64,000 bases of DNA, from assembly GCA_963823215.1 (NCBI GenBank), contig CAWGKT010000012.1, positions 992,001 to 1,056,000 on the forward strand. Reading direction: 5' to 3'. The notes under the pieces are model-generated. The model did not search any database, was not told the origin of the DNA, and saw only the letters and a program-made list of their open reading frames with translations. The translations under genes and the position numbers were made by a program. This document shows, piece after piece, positions 39,456 to 48,191 of the stretch. Position 1 is the first letter of the stretch. The number at the start of each line of letters is the position of its first letter. Source of the stretch: CAIWHR01 sp963823215. GTDB lineage: Bacteria > Pseudomonadota > Gammaproteobacteria > Burkholderiales > Casimicrobiaceae.

Positions 39456-41000
39456 TCAGGCTGCGTGTTTTCCGGCGCGGCGGGAGCGCTTGATCGCGGT
39501 GGCGAAAAGCGCGAGGGCAAGGGCATTGGCGACGGCATCGCCCCAGCGCACGTAGGGCGTCGTCCCCTCGCGGCCCGTGACTTCCACCTCGAGGATGCCA
39601 CGAGTGAACCAGGGCAGGCGCGCGATTTCGCGGCCATCGTGGGCGATCGCCGACGTGATTCCCGTATTCGTCGCGCGCAGCAGCGGGCGACCGGTCTCGA
39701 GCGCGCGCATCGCCGCGATCTGATTGTGCTGGAATGCAGCCAGCGAGCGGCCGTACCAGGCATCGTTGGTGACGTTGACGAGCAGCGTCGCGTCGCCTGC
39801 CTGCCGTCTGATCTCCGCACCGAACGCGTCCTCGTAGCAGATGTTGACCGCGACGCGCTGGCCGGCGACCTGGAGCGCCGGCGCGTCCGGGTCGCCCGAA
39901 GACTGGCTCGCGAGCGGAATCGACAGAACGCTGCGGATGAACCAACCGACGACGGGTTCCAGCGGAATCGTCTCGCCGAAAGGGACAAGATGGCGCTTGC
40001 GATAGAGCTGGGGTCGGGCGAGGCCCACACTCACGACGCTGTTGTAATACCGCAGCCCGCCGCCAGGGACGAGCGGCGGTTCGACGGTGAACATGCCGAC
40101 CAGCGCATCGCCGTCGCGCGCCTCCACGGTGTCCCGCACCTGTTGCAGCACGCCCTCGGGCACCTCGTCCGCGAACACCGGGAATGCACTCTCGGGCAGC
40201 ACGACTAGCCGCCCGCGACTCGCGCCCACGAGCCGGAGGTACAGGTCGAAGGTTGTCCGGCGGAAATCGGGGTCGAACTTCATCTCCTGCGTGACGTTGC
40301 CCTGTACGAGCGACACGGCAACCGGCGCGCCGGACGGGACTGTCCATTCGACGCGCGCCAGCGCGGCACCTCCCGCGAGCATGGCGGCGATCGCGGCGAG
40401 CAGGAGCCCGGCGCGCGTCCTCGCCGCGGCAACGAGGGCATCGACGAACAGCGCGAGTGCCGCAGCCACGACAGCGATCGCGAGCGTGACCAGGAATGCG
40501 CCGCCTACAGGCGCGTACCCGGCCAACGGGCTCCGCACGGTCTCCCCGAGCGCCGCGTAGCCGAGCGAGAGCCACGGGAAGCCCGTGAACACGACGCTGC
40601 GCGCCCATTCGGCGAGTGTCCAGGCCGCGGCCGCCGCGATGGCTCGCTGCCACGATCCCGGCATCGTCCATCGCGCGGCTGCCCATCCCGCCGCCGCTGG
40701 ATACAACGCGAGGAACGCGCAGAAGCCACCGGTGGCCAGTGCCGCGACCGGCAGCGGCATGCCGCCGAACGTGTTGAGAGCGATGAAGACCCACGACGCG
40801 CCTGCGCCGAACAGCCCCAGGCCGAACGCGAAGCCCGTCGCCGCGGCGGACCGCGCCGACGCGGCGCCCTGCCAGAGAACGACGAGCAGCGACAGCGTGA
40901 GGATCGGCAGCGCCGCGAGACCGAACGGCGCGAATCCAAACACGGTTGCCGCACCGGCGGCGAGCGCGAAGGACGAGCGCAGCGCCCCTGCGGGCGTCAT
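39456..41000 (-). CDS. lnt: apolipoprotein N-acyltransferase
   Basis: Inner-membrane enzyme of 514 residues that adds the third acyl chain to lipoproteins. The N-terminal half has about six to seven membrane segments (AWTLAEWARSVVFTGFPWLSLGY, blocks LAEWAR and FTGFPWL, is diagnostic). The C-terminal nitrilase domain has the Glu in VLPESAFP, Lys in YRKRHLVPFGE and Cys in NICYEDAFG. One more hydrophobic helix precedes the end. It belongs to the phoH-ybeY-corC-lnt run on one strand, with a 37-base gap after corC. Lipoprotein genes in this window (lptM, mltD, the protease) would be its clients. Confidence 0.94.
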   Translation of the reverse strand: MTPAGALRSSFALAAGAATVFGFAPFGLAALPILTLSLLVVLWQGAASARSAAATGFAFGLGLFGAGASWVFIALNTFGGMPLPVAALATGGFCAFLALYPAAAGWAAARWTMPGSWQRAIAAAAAWTLAEWARSVVFTGFPWLSLGYAALGETVRSPLAGYAPVGGAFLVTLAIAVVAAALALFVDALVAAARTRAGLLLAAIAAMLAGGAALARVEWTVPSGAPVAVSLVQGNVTQEMKFDPDFRRTTFDLYLRLVGASRGRLVVLPESAFPVFADEVPEGVLQQVRDTVEARDGDALVGMFTVEPPLVPGGGLRYYNSVVSVGLARPQLYRKRHLVPFGETIPLEPVVGWFIRSVLSIPLASQSSGDPDAPALQVAGQRVAVNICYEDAFGAEIRRQAGDATLLVNVTNDAWYGRSLAAFQHNQIAAMRALETGRPLLRATNTGITSAIAHDGREIARLPWFTRGILEVEVTGREGTTPYVRWGDAVANALALALFATAIKRSRRAGKHAA

Positions 41001-41037
41001 GCGCGGTTTGCGGCGGGCGCCGACGCGACGGCCACCG

Positions 41038-41922
41038 TCAGCGCCCGCGCGACGGGGATGCGGCGTCCGCGACGGTTTCCGGTGTGCCCGCCAGCGGCTC
41101 GATCTGCAGCGTATAGATCCGGCGGCTGTCTGCGCGGATGACCCGGAAGCGGAATTCGCCGATGTCCGCCGTCTCGCCGCGCTTGGGCAGGCGACCGAAC
41201 GCCTGCAGCACGAGCCCGCCCACCGTGTCGAACTCGTCGTCGGCAAAGTCGGTGCCGAAGTGCGCGTTGAAATCGCCGATCTCGGTCTGCGCCTTCACGC
41301 GATGGCGACCGTTCGCCTCCGCGATGATGTTGTCCTCGCTCTCGTCGAAGTCGTACTCATCTTCGATGTCGCCGACGATCTGCTCCAGCACGTCCTCGAT
41401 CGTGACGAGCCCCGACACGCCGCCGTACTCGTCGACGACGATCGCGATGTGGTTCCGGTTGGCGCGGAAATCGCGCAGGAGAACGTTCAGGCGCTTCGAC
41501 TCGGGCACGAACACGACGGGCCGCAGTGTCTCCCTGAGGTCGAAGCTGTCGGGGTTCCGGTAGTAGAGGAGCAGCTCCTTCGCGAGCAGGATGCCGACGA
41601 TGTCGTCCTTGTTCTCGCCGATGACGGGGAACCGCGAGTGCTTGGTCTCGAGCACCAGCGGCAGGAACTCCTCCGGCGCGGCGTCGATCGAGACGACGTC
41701 CATCTGGGCGCGCGGGATCATGATGTCGCGCACCGTCATCTCGGACACCTGCAGCACGCCCTCGATCATCGACAGCGCATCGGCGTCGAGGAGCTTGTGC
41801 TCGAACGCGCCGTGCAGGAGTTCGAGCAGCTCGTCCCGGTCCTCGGGCTCGCGCGTGAGGAATGCGGACAGCCGCTCGAGCAGCGTGGGCTTACCGGGCT
41901 TGTCGCTGCGCTCGTCGATCAT
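41038..41922 (-). CDS. corC: HlyC/CorC-family protein (magnesium/cobalt efflux-associated)
   Basis: Cytosolic protein of 294 residues with two CBS domains (about 65-190) that bind adenosine nucleotides, followed by a CorC_HlyC/transporter-associated domain (from about 205, GRHRVKAQTEIGDFNAHFG). TVRDIMIPRAQMDVV and DEYGGVSGLVTIEDVLEQIVGDI (block VDEYGGVSGLVTIED) are diagnostic. It has no membrane-spanning DUF21 domain, as usual for CorC. It overlaps ybeY by four bases and precedes lnt, the conserved order. A role in divalent cation handling is known for the family. Confidence 0.9.
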   Translation of the reverse strand: MIDERSDKPGKPTLLERLSAFLTREPEDRDELLELLHGAFEHKLLDADALSMIEGVLQVSEMTVRDIMIPRAQMDVVSIDAAPEEFLPLVLETKHSRFPVIGENKDDIVGILLAKELLLYYRNPDSFDLRETLRPVVFVPESKRLNVLLRDFRANRNHIAIVVDEYGGVSGLVTIEDVLEQIVGDIEDEYDFDESEDNIIAEANGRHRVKAQTEIGDFNAHFGTDFADDEFDTVGGLVLQAFGRLPKRGETADIGEFRFRVIRADSRRIYTLQIEPLAGTPETVADAASPSRGR

Positions 41923-42479
41923 GGGTCAACCCCCTGCGCGGGACGGCGAACGGCGCGGGTGCGGGGCCTGTTCATCCGGCGCGCATCCACCGCGGAAGCG
42001 TAGGGGTCGGGTACGCCAAGCTTGGCGAGAATGGCGGTCTCGCGCGCCTCCATGGTGCGCGCGGCGCGGCCGGTGTCGTGGTCGTAACCCTGGAGGTGCA
42101 GCATGCCGTGGACGACGAGGTGCGCGCAGTGGTCGGCGAGCATTTTTCCCTGCGCGCGCGCTTCCGCGCGCAGCACGGGGGCGCACAGCACGATGTCCCC
42201 TTCAACCCGGGCCGGGGCCTCGTACACGAAGGCCAGCACATTGGTGGCGTGCTCCTTGCCACGGTAGATTGTGTTCAGGGCCCGGCCTTCGCGCCGGCCG
42301 ACGAAGCGCACCGTGACGCGCGCGGCGCGCTCGGCCGCCGCCTTTGCCCAACGGCGCAGCGCGGCAGGCGCGGGGAGCGTGGCGGACGCGACGCCATACT
42401 GGACCGCGAGCGTGAGATGCGGCTTTCTTCGCTGGGCGCGGATCCGCCTCCTTGCTACCAACGGGCTCGCCACTGTCAC
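41919..42479 (-). CDS. ybeY: endoribonuclease YbeY
   Basis: Zinc RNase of 186 residues needed for 16S rRNA 3'-end maturation and ribosome quality control. The metal site HLVVHGMLHLQGYDHD gives the expected HGxLHLxGYDH, and ATNVLAFVYE is the conserved strand ahead of it. The first ~18 residues are basic and longer than usual, so a start further in is possible. It sits between phoH (its start is three bases from the phoH stop end) and corC, with a four-base overlap with corC. Confidence 0.92.
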   Translation of the reverse strand: MTVASPLVARRRIRAQRRKPHLTLAVQYGVASATLPAPAALRRWAKAAAERAARVTVRFVGRREGRALNTIYRGKEHATNVLAFVYEAPARVEGDIVLCAPVLRAEARAQGKMLADHCAHLVVHGMLHLQGYDHDTGRAARTMEARETAILAKLGVPDPYASAVDARRMNRPRTRAVRRPAQGVDP

Positions 42480-43501
42480 TTTTCGGTCCCGCCCTTCCGA
42501 CTCTCGATGTCGCGCTCGTACGCGCCGATGATCTTCTGCACCAGCGGGTGGCGGACGACGTCGGCGCTAGTGAACCGCGTGAACGCGATGCCGCGCACGC
42601 CGGCCAGAATGCGGTCGGCCTCGACGAGACCGCTCTTCTGGCCGCGCGCGAGGTCGATCTGCGTCACGTCGCCGGTGATGACCGACTTGGTGCCGAAGCC
42701 GATGCGCGTCAGGAACATCTTCATCTGCTCCGGCGTGGTGTTCTGCGCCTCGTCCAGGATGATGAACGAGTGGTTGAGCGTGCGCCCGCGCATGTACGCG
42801 AGGGGCGCGATCTCGATGGTTCCCCGCTCGAAGAGCTTGCCGGTCTTGTCGAAGCCCATCAGGTCGTACAGCGCGTCGTAGAGGGGGCGCAGATACGGAT
42901 CGACCTTTTGCGCGAGGTCGCCAGGCAGGAATCCCAGGCGCTCGCCGGCTTCGACCGCAGGCCGGACCAGCACCAGCCGCTTGACCGCATCGCGCTCGAG
43001 CGCGTCGACCGCGCAGGCCACGGCGAGATACGTCTTGCCGGTGCCGGCCGGGCCGATGCCGAAGGTGATGTCGTGGTCATGGATGTGCTTGAGGTAGAGC
43101 GTCTGGTTCGGCGTGCGGCCGTGCAGATCGGCTCGTCGCGTGCGCAGTCTCGCCCCCTCGTCATCGCCGGCCGCGGCCATGGAACCTGCCGCCCGCTGTG
43201 TCGTGAGCTCGATCAGGCCGAGCTGGATGTCATCGAGCGACAGCGTCTTGCCGACGTGCGCGTAGAAGCGGCGCACGGCCTGCTCCGCGAGCTTCGTCTG
43301 TGCCGGCGGGCCGTCCAGCGTGAACGTGCCGCCGCGGTGCGCGATGGACACGTCGAGCGCGGCCTCGATCTGGCGCAGGTTCGCATCGAGCGGACCGCAG
43401 AGGTTCGCGAGCGCGTGATTGTCGAGCGGAGCGAGCGTTATCTCCAAATGCTCGCGTCGAGCCGCCGTCGGATCCCGTCGCGGCCGCGTCTGGTCAGACA
43501 C
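42476..43501 (-). CDS. phoH: PhoH-family ATPase
   Basis: P-loop ATPase of 341 residues, size as for PhoH/YbeZ. Walker A is FGIGPAGTGKTYLA and Walker B is FIILDEAQNTT; TRIGFGTKSVITGDVTQIDL follows. YbeZ interacts with YbeY in ribosome metabolism. The start is taken as the GTG at 43501, just inside the end of the upstream protease gene (8-base overlap). An ATG at 43534 is in frame but lies deeper in the protease. The usual neighbour miaB is displaced by that protease gene. Confidence 0.9.
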   Translation of the reverse strand: MSDQTRPRRDPTAARREHLEITLAPLDNHALANLCGPLDANLRQIEAALDVSIAHRGGTFTLDGPPAQTKLAEQAVRRFYAHVGKTLSLDDIQLGLIELTTQRAAGSMAAAGDDEGARLRTRRADLHGRTPNQTLYLKHIHDHDITFGIGPAGTGKTYLAVACAVDALERDAVKRLVLVRPAVEAGERLGFLPGDLAQKVDPYLRPLYDALYDLMGFDKTGKLFERGTIEIAPLAYMRGRTLNHSFIILDEAQNTTPEQMKMFLTRIGFGTKSVITGDVTQIDLARGQKSGLVEADRILAGVRGIAFTRFTSADVVRHPLVQKIIGAYERDIESRKGGTEK

Positions 43502-46289
43502 CTTGTCGCACCATGGGCGCCTTGAGCGCCTCATCGAGCGTGCCCGCCGCTTCGAGGAGGTGCGCGCGCGTGGATGCGTCGCGCGTGCCGTTGCTGGCGG
43601 CCGCTCTGGTCTGCGCCGCGAGGAATCTCGCCTCCATGCGGAACAAAGCGATAACGTCGGACGGGGTGGCCGGCGCGGGGCGCGTGAGGACGGTCACGAT
43701 GCGGCGCAGGTGCTCGCGCTGCAGGTCGCGGCGCGGCCCGGGGATCGAGCCGCCGGCCTTCAGCTCGCTCCAGATCGAGGCGCGCAGCGCGGCGAAGAGC
43801 TCTTCCAGCGTCAACGCCCGGTCACCTGCGCTCACCTTGACCTCGGAGTCGAGCAATCGCGCGAGCACGGCGTCGCTCAACAGCTGGCCCAGCACGCCGG
43901 TTTGCAGCGCGAGCACGCGGCTGCGCAGGCTGAAATCGGGGTTGAAGCTGGTGGCCCGGCTGTTGCTTACTCCCACGTCGAGATAGTCGATCCCCATGCT
44001 GCGCAGGAACTCGGGCTTGAACCGGAAGCTGTCCGCCGCGAAGATGCCGGTGGCGATAAGGTCGAGCGCGGCGCGTTGCTTGTCGAGCCGCACGGGCGTC
44101 AGCGGCAGGTTCGGCGTTCCCGAGAAGTCGCGGACGTAATAGACCCCGCCGACATATTTCGCAGCCAGTGCGGCAGCCCGGCGGACCTGCTGGAAGCCAC
44201 TGTCGAAGCTGCGCCGAAGGACATCGTATGACTCCCCCGGCTTGAGCGTCTTCGCCTGCAACCGCTGCCAGAGCTCCTGCGAGAGCACGAGCCTTTTGCG
44301 GAGGTAGAGCAGCGGATCGGAGCCCAGGTCGAACCGGCTTGCGTCGGGGTCGAGGTCCGCGATCGCTTCCTCGTCGGACGAGAACGCGAGCAGCGGATCG
44401 GTCGCGCCGCGCGCGGCGATCTTCGCGAGCTCGTCGTTCTCGGCCTGCCTTGGCAGCGGGCGGTATGCGTACTCGATCGCCCAATAGTCGTACGGGCCGA
44501 TCGTCGGCTCGAAATACGCACCCTGCGCTTCGCCGTTCGCCGCCAGGTTGACTGGAGCATAGTCCATCACCGAGCCGGAGATGCCGTGTTCGCGGGTCCA
44601 GGCCGGGTCCGCCAGCTGCGCGAGCGGATAGACGGTAGACGCGCGGAAGTTGTGGCGCAGGCCGAGCGCGTGCCCCACCTCGTGCATGACGAGGGCCTTG
44701 AGCGAGGCGTTGACGAAGGCGTCGGCTGCGGGGCTGCCGGGCTCGATCTCGCCGCGTTCGGCGAGCAGCTCGAGACCGAACTGCATCTCGGCGAGGGCGT
44801 CCGAGGCATAGGTGCAGAAGCTGCCGTCGAGCCCCAGCGATGCCTTGTACGCGTCGAATGCCGGCCAAGCGGACGGCGCCTGCTCCGCGAGGAACGTACG
44901 CTGCCCCCGCGACCATCCTTCCGGGATAGTGACCTGGGCATTCAGGATTTCGCCGGTGCGCGGGTCGAGCCTGGATGGGCCGAGGGCGAAGGCCGCATCG
45001 GTGGAGACGAACCAGCGCACCGTCGAGTGACGGGCGTCGACGATGTCGACTGTCGCGTCCTGGTCGCGCTGCCTGACGACGATCGCGTCCTTGAAGCCGG
45101 CCGCCTCGAACGCCTTGTTCCATTCGAGGATGCCATCGCGCACCGCGGTCCGGTATTGCTCGGGAACCGTGCGGTCGATCCAGAAGACGATGGGCTCCTT
45201 CGGTGCGGACGGCGTCGCATCCGGGTCTTTCTTCTCGAGCCGCCAGCGATTGACGTAGTGCGTCTTGGCCGTGAATCTCAGGTCGGCGGAGAAATCCCAG
45301 ACCACGCTGTCGAAGTGCCCGACGCGGGGATCCGCCCGACGGGCTGCCATTGGCTCCGGCAGCCGCGAGAAGTGGTACGTGTAGCCGAGGAACAGACTGC
45401 GGCCATCGGGCAGCGTGGTGAACCGCGGGAACCAGTTCGGCGCCGGCGTCGCCGTCGGCGTCGGTGGCAGCGTGGCCCGGGGATTCTGGTAATGCGCGGA
45501 GACGACGAACGACAGCAGGTCTGCGGAGTTGCGCACCGACTCGAAGCTCGAGTTCTTGGCGTCGAAGGCATAGTTGCGCATATGAATGCCGGTCGTGAAG
45601 CGTTCGCCTGCCGGAATGTCGGTCAGCAGCAGCGCGTTCGCGTCGAGCAGCACCGATTTGCGCTCCGGATGCGGCAGGCTCACGACCACCGTCGAGGACA
45701 TCAGGCTTTCGGTGAAGCCCTCCTTGACGCCCTGCGCGATTGGCGCGTTGACCCCACCGGTGAACGCGTGGTTTTTCGCGATCAGCTGCGCGTTGTTGCC
45801 GATGCGCTTGAACTCGACGATCCGGTCGCCCAGCATCATTCCGCCGTACACACCCTGCTCGCCGACGCCACGGCTCAAGTCGGAGGAGAACAGGTACGGC
45901 ACTCCGAACTGCTCGGGCGCGATCTCGATCCAGACCTTCTCGTCTTTCTGCCAGACGCGAAACAGGCCCGGTGTTTCCTTTGCGTCCTTGATGACGTCGG
46001 CGAACGGCTTTGGGCCGGTCGCCGCCGCCGCGGCTGCGCCTGCCGCCTGCGCGACGCTGGCGGGGGAGGCGCCCGGACGCGCACCTGCGGCATTGCCCGC
46101 CGCCACGCCGGCCGCCACCGCGGCCGCGACTTCCGCGGTATCGGTCGCCGGTTGCGCGGCAGCCGCCGTACTGGATGCGTCCTGTGCTCCCGGCACGCCC
46201 GCGCAGCCGCCGAGCAGCACGCCGGCGAAGGCAAGCACAAGGACGGCGCGGACCCGCGAACATCGCAGTGCGGGTTGAGTGAGGGACAT
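43494..46289 (-). CDS. zinc-dependent metalloprotease lipoprotein (DUF5117/DUF5118 type)
   Basis: Large exported protease of 931 residues. A lipoprotein signal ends in LLGGC, followed by an Ala-rich linker (to about 95). The next part matches the DUF5118/DUF5117 pattern, including WIEIAPEQFGVPYLFSSDLSRG and GYTYHFSRLP. The metzincin site is HEVGHALGLRHNF (H536, E537, H540, H546), with a Met-turn in GSVMDYAPVN. The C-terminal DUF4953-like part follows. Function in vivo is unknown; it should act in the periplasm or at the outer membrane. It sits between miaB and phoH, which are normally adjacent. Confidence 0.87.
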   Translation of the reverse strand: MSLTQPALRCSRVRAVLVLAFAGVLLGGCAGVPGAQDASSTAAAAQPATDTAEVAAAVAAGVAAGNAAGARPGASPASVAQAAGAAAAAATGPKPFADVIKDAKETPGLFRVWQKDEKVWIEIAPEQFGVPYLFSSDLSRGVGEQGVYGGMMLGDRIVEFKRIGNNAQLIAKNHAFTGGVNAPIAQGVKEGFTESLMSSTVVVSLPHPERKSVLLDANALLLTDIPAGERFTTGIHMRNYAFDAKNSSFESVRNSADLLSFVVSAHYQNPRATLPPTPTATPAPNWFPRFTTLPDGRSLFLGYTYHFSRLPEPMAARRADPRVGHFDSVVWDFSADLRFTAKTHYVNRWRLEKKDPDATPSAPKEPIVFWIDRTVPEQYRTAVRDGILEWNKAFEAAGFKDAIVVRQRDQDATVDIVDARHSTVRWFVSTDAAFALGPSRLDPRTGEILNAQVTIPEGWSRGQRTFLAEQAPSAWPAFDAYKASLGLDGSFCTYASDALAEMQFGLELLAERGEIEPGSPAADAFVNASLKALVMHEVGHALGLRHNFRASTVYPLAQLADPAWTREHGISGSVMDYAPVNLAANGEAQGAYFEPTIGPYDYWAIEYAYRPLPRQAENDELAKIAARGATDPLLAFSSDEEAIADLDPDASRFDLGSDPLLYLRKRLVLSQELWQRLQAKTLKPGESYDVLRRSFDSGFQQVRRAAALAAKYVGGVYYVRDFSGTPNLPLTPVRLDKQRAALDLIATGIFAADSFRFKPEFLRSMGIDYLDVGVSNSRATSFNPDFSLRSRVLALQTGVLGQLLSDAVLARLLDSEVKVSAGDRALTLEELFAALRASIWSELKAGGSIPGPRRDLQREHLRRIVTVLTRPAPATPSDVIALFRMEARFLAAQTRAAASNGTRDASTRAHLLEAAGTLDEALKAPMVRQGV

Positions 46290-46369
46290 CGTAGCTACCT
46301 CGCCAGTGAAATCATGGAGCTGACCGCGATCTCCGCTTGGACATTCGCCATCGCGCTGCGGCCGCTGCG

Positions 46370-47704
46370 TCAGTGTGCGTCGCCCAGTTCACCGCGCAAC
46401 GAGTGCGCCCGTGCCGCGATGACGGTCACCTCGGCGTACCTGCCGACGAGCGTTGCGTCGCCGGCGAAATTCACGACGCGATTGTTTTCCGTCCGGGCGG
46501 CAAGCTCGTTCTCGTCCCTGGCGGCGCGGCCGGTCACCAGCACCCGTTGCCGCGTGCCGACCATCGCTGTGCTGTGCGCGCTGTATTGGTCGTCGAGCCG
46601 CGCCTGCAGCGCTTTGAGGCGCACCTTCTGCACCGGCGCCGGCACGGGGTCGGCGAGCGAGGCTGCCGGCGTGCCCGGGCGCGGGCTGTACGCGAAGCTG
46701 AACGCGCCATCGAAGTTGGTGTCCTCGACGAGCTTCATCGTCTGCGCGAAATCGGCGTCCGTCTCGCCGGGGAACCCGACGATGAAATCCGAGGTGAGAG
46801 AAATCGCCGGCCGCTCGGCCCGCAGCTTCCTGACGGTCGATTTGTACTCCAGCGATGTGTATCCGCGCTTCATGGCCGCCAGCATCCGGTCGGAACCTGA
46901 CTGTACCGGCAGGTGGAGGTGCGCAACGAGCTTGCCGACCCTGCCGTAGACAGCGATGAGCCGGGGCGTCATCTCCTTCGGATGCGACGTCGTGTAGCGG
47001 ATGCGCTCGATGCCGGGAATCTCGGCGACGTACTCGATCAATGCCGCCAGATCGGCTAACTCGCCGGTGCTGCCCATCGGTCCGCGATACGCGTTCACGT
47101 TCTGTCCAAGCAGCGTGATTTCCACGACGCCCTGGTCGGCAAGGTCGGCCACCTCGGTCAGCACCTCGTCGAACGGCCGCGAGACCTCCTCGCCGCGCGT
47201 GTAGGGCACGACGCAGAAACTGCAGTACTTGCTGCAACCCTCCATGATCGACACGAACGCAAAGGCGCCCTCGACCCGCGGCGGCGGCAGGTGATCGAAC
47301 TTCTCGATGGCGGGAAACGCGATGTCGACCTGCGGCGTTCCCGTCGCGCGCCGCGCGCGGATCAAAGCCGGCAGCCGGTGCAGCGTCTGCGGGCCGAACA
47401 CGACGTCGACGTAAGGGGCGCGCCGCACGATGGTGGCGCCTTCCTGGCTCGCCACGCAGCCGCCGACCCCGATGATGAGGTCGGGCCTGTCGGCCTTCAA
47501 CTCGCGCACGCGGCCGAGATCGTGGAACACGCGCTCCTGCGCCTTTTCGCGCACCGAGCAGGTGTTGAACAGAATGACGTCGGCGTCCTCGGGGCGATCG
47601 GTGAGCGCAAAGCCGCTGTCCGCTTCGAGCACGTCGGCGATCTTGTCCGAGTCGTACTCGTTCATCTGGCAACCGAAGGTGCGGATGTAGAGCTTGGGCG
47701 TCAC
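46370..47704 (-). CDS. miaB: tRNA-2-methylthio-N6-dimethylallyladenosine synthase
   Basis: Radical SAM methylthiotransferase of 444 residues that modifies A37 in tRNAs reading UNN codons. The N-terminal UPF0004 domain holds three cluster cysteines (FGCQMNEYDSD, FNTCSVREKA, GGCVASQEG). The radical SAM motif is CSKYCSFCVVPYTRG. The C-terminal TRAM domain ends the protein. The start agrees with the family N terminus (KLYIRTFGCQMN). A TATAAT-like -10 lies about 60 bases upstream. It opens the minus-strand unit that continues with the metalloprotease and phoH. Confidence 0.95.
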   Translation of the reverse strand: MTPKLYIRTFGCQMNEYDSDKIADVLEADSGFALTDRPEDADVILFNTCSVREKAQERVFHDLGRVRELKADRPDLIIGVGGCVASQEGATIVRRAPYVDVVFGPQTLHRLPALIRARRATGTPQVDIAFPAIEKFDHLPPPRVEGAFAFVSIMEGCSKYCSFCVVPYTRGEEVSRPFDEVLTEVADLADQGVVEITLLGQNVNAYRGPMGSTGELADLAALIEYVAEIPGIERIRYTTSHPKEMTPRLIAVYGRVGKLVAHLHLPVQSGSDRMLAAMKRGYTSLEYKSTVRKLRAERPAISLTSDFIVGFPGETDADFAQTMKLVEDTNFDGAFSFAYSPRPGTPAASLADPVPAPVQKVRLKALQARLDDQYSAHSTAMVGTRQRVLVTGRAARDENELAARTENNRVVNFAGDATLVGRYAEVTVIAARAHSLRGELGDAH

Positions 47705-47763
47705 AGGCGCGCCACGGGGCCGGCGGTCATCCGGTGGGGGCGGAAGTCATTGAAAGGGCGAGA

Positions 47764-47769
47764 ATTATA
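47764..47769 (-). promoter_or_regulatory. TATAAT -10 element upstream of miaB
   Basis: A perfect TATAAT on the minus strand in a GC-rich region, 60 bases before the miaB ATG. No good -35 is visible at 16-18 bases, so only the -10 is supported. Confidence 0.4.
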
Positions 47770-47854
47770 GCAGGTGGGCACGAAGCACGGCGCGGCCGGC
47801 CAAAAGATGGCGGGGACGCGCGATTGCGCCCGGCGACCGCGGTAGAATCGGGCC

Positions 47855-48062
47855 ACGCAGGTGTCCGCCGCGAATCCCTCGCGGCGGGTGAAACGGGAAT
47901 GCGGTGCCGCGCGGATTCGACCCGCGCCAGCCCGCAGCTGCCCCCGCAACGGTAAGCGAGTGCGGGCCGCCCCACGCGCCACTGTCGCGACGCTTCGGAC
48001 GAAGCGCGGCGACGGGAAGGCGGGCGGTCAAGACTTGCGAGCCCGGAGACCGGCCTGCGCCC
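47855..48062 (+). ncRNA. cobalamin (adenosylcobalamin) riboswitch
   Basis: The conserved boxes of the B12 aptamer are all present in order: GGGTGAAACGGGAA (47886-47899), CCCCCGCAACGGTAA (about 47941-47955), GCCACTG (47988-47994), GGGAAGGCGGGCGG (about 48014-48027) and GCCCGGAGACCGGCCTG near the end. The outer stem joins CAGG near 47859 with CCTG near 48055. It lies on the same strand upstream of the BtuB-like gene and would lower its expression when cobalamin is plentiful. The rest of the gap to 48191 shows no gene. Confidence 0.95.
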
Positions 48063-48191
48063 GGGTCGCGAGGCGTTGCCATCGGCGCTTCCGATCTGGC
48101 GACATGACGAGCGTCGCCGTGCCGCATTCCGCAGTCGCACGGGGCGCCCGGCATCGCCGTGCGGGGACGCACGGCACTCGCGGAGATTGCC

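Noticed and set aside
44586..46949. A plus-strand open frame of 787 codons opposite the metalloprotease and miaB
   Set aside because: It spans the boundary of two solid minus-strand genes and has no recognisable motif.
47824..47848. TTGCGC and TAGAAT as a promoter for the B12 riboswitch transcript
   Set aside because: The spacer is only 13 bases, too short for sigma-70; only the -10-like part may be real.
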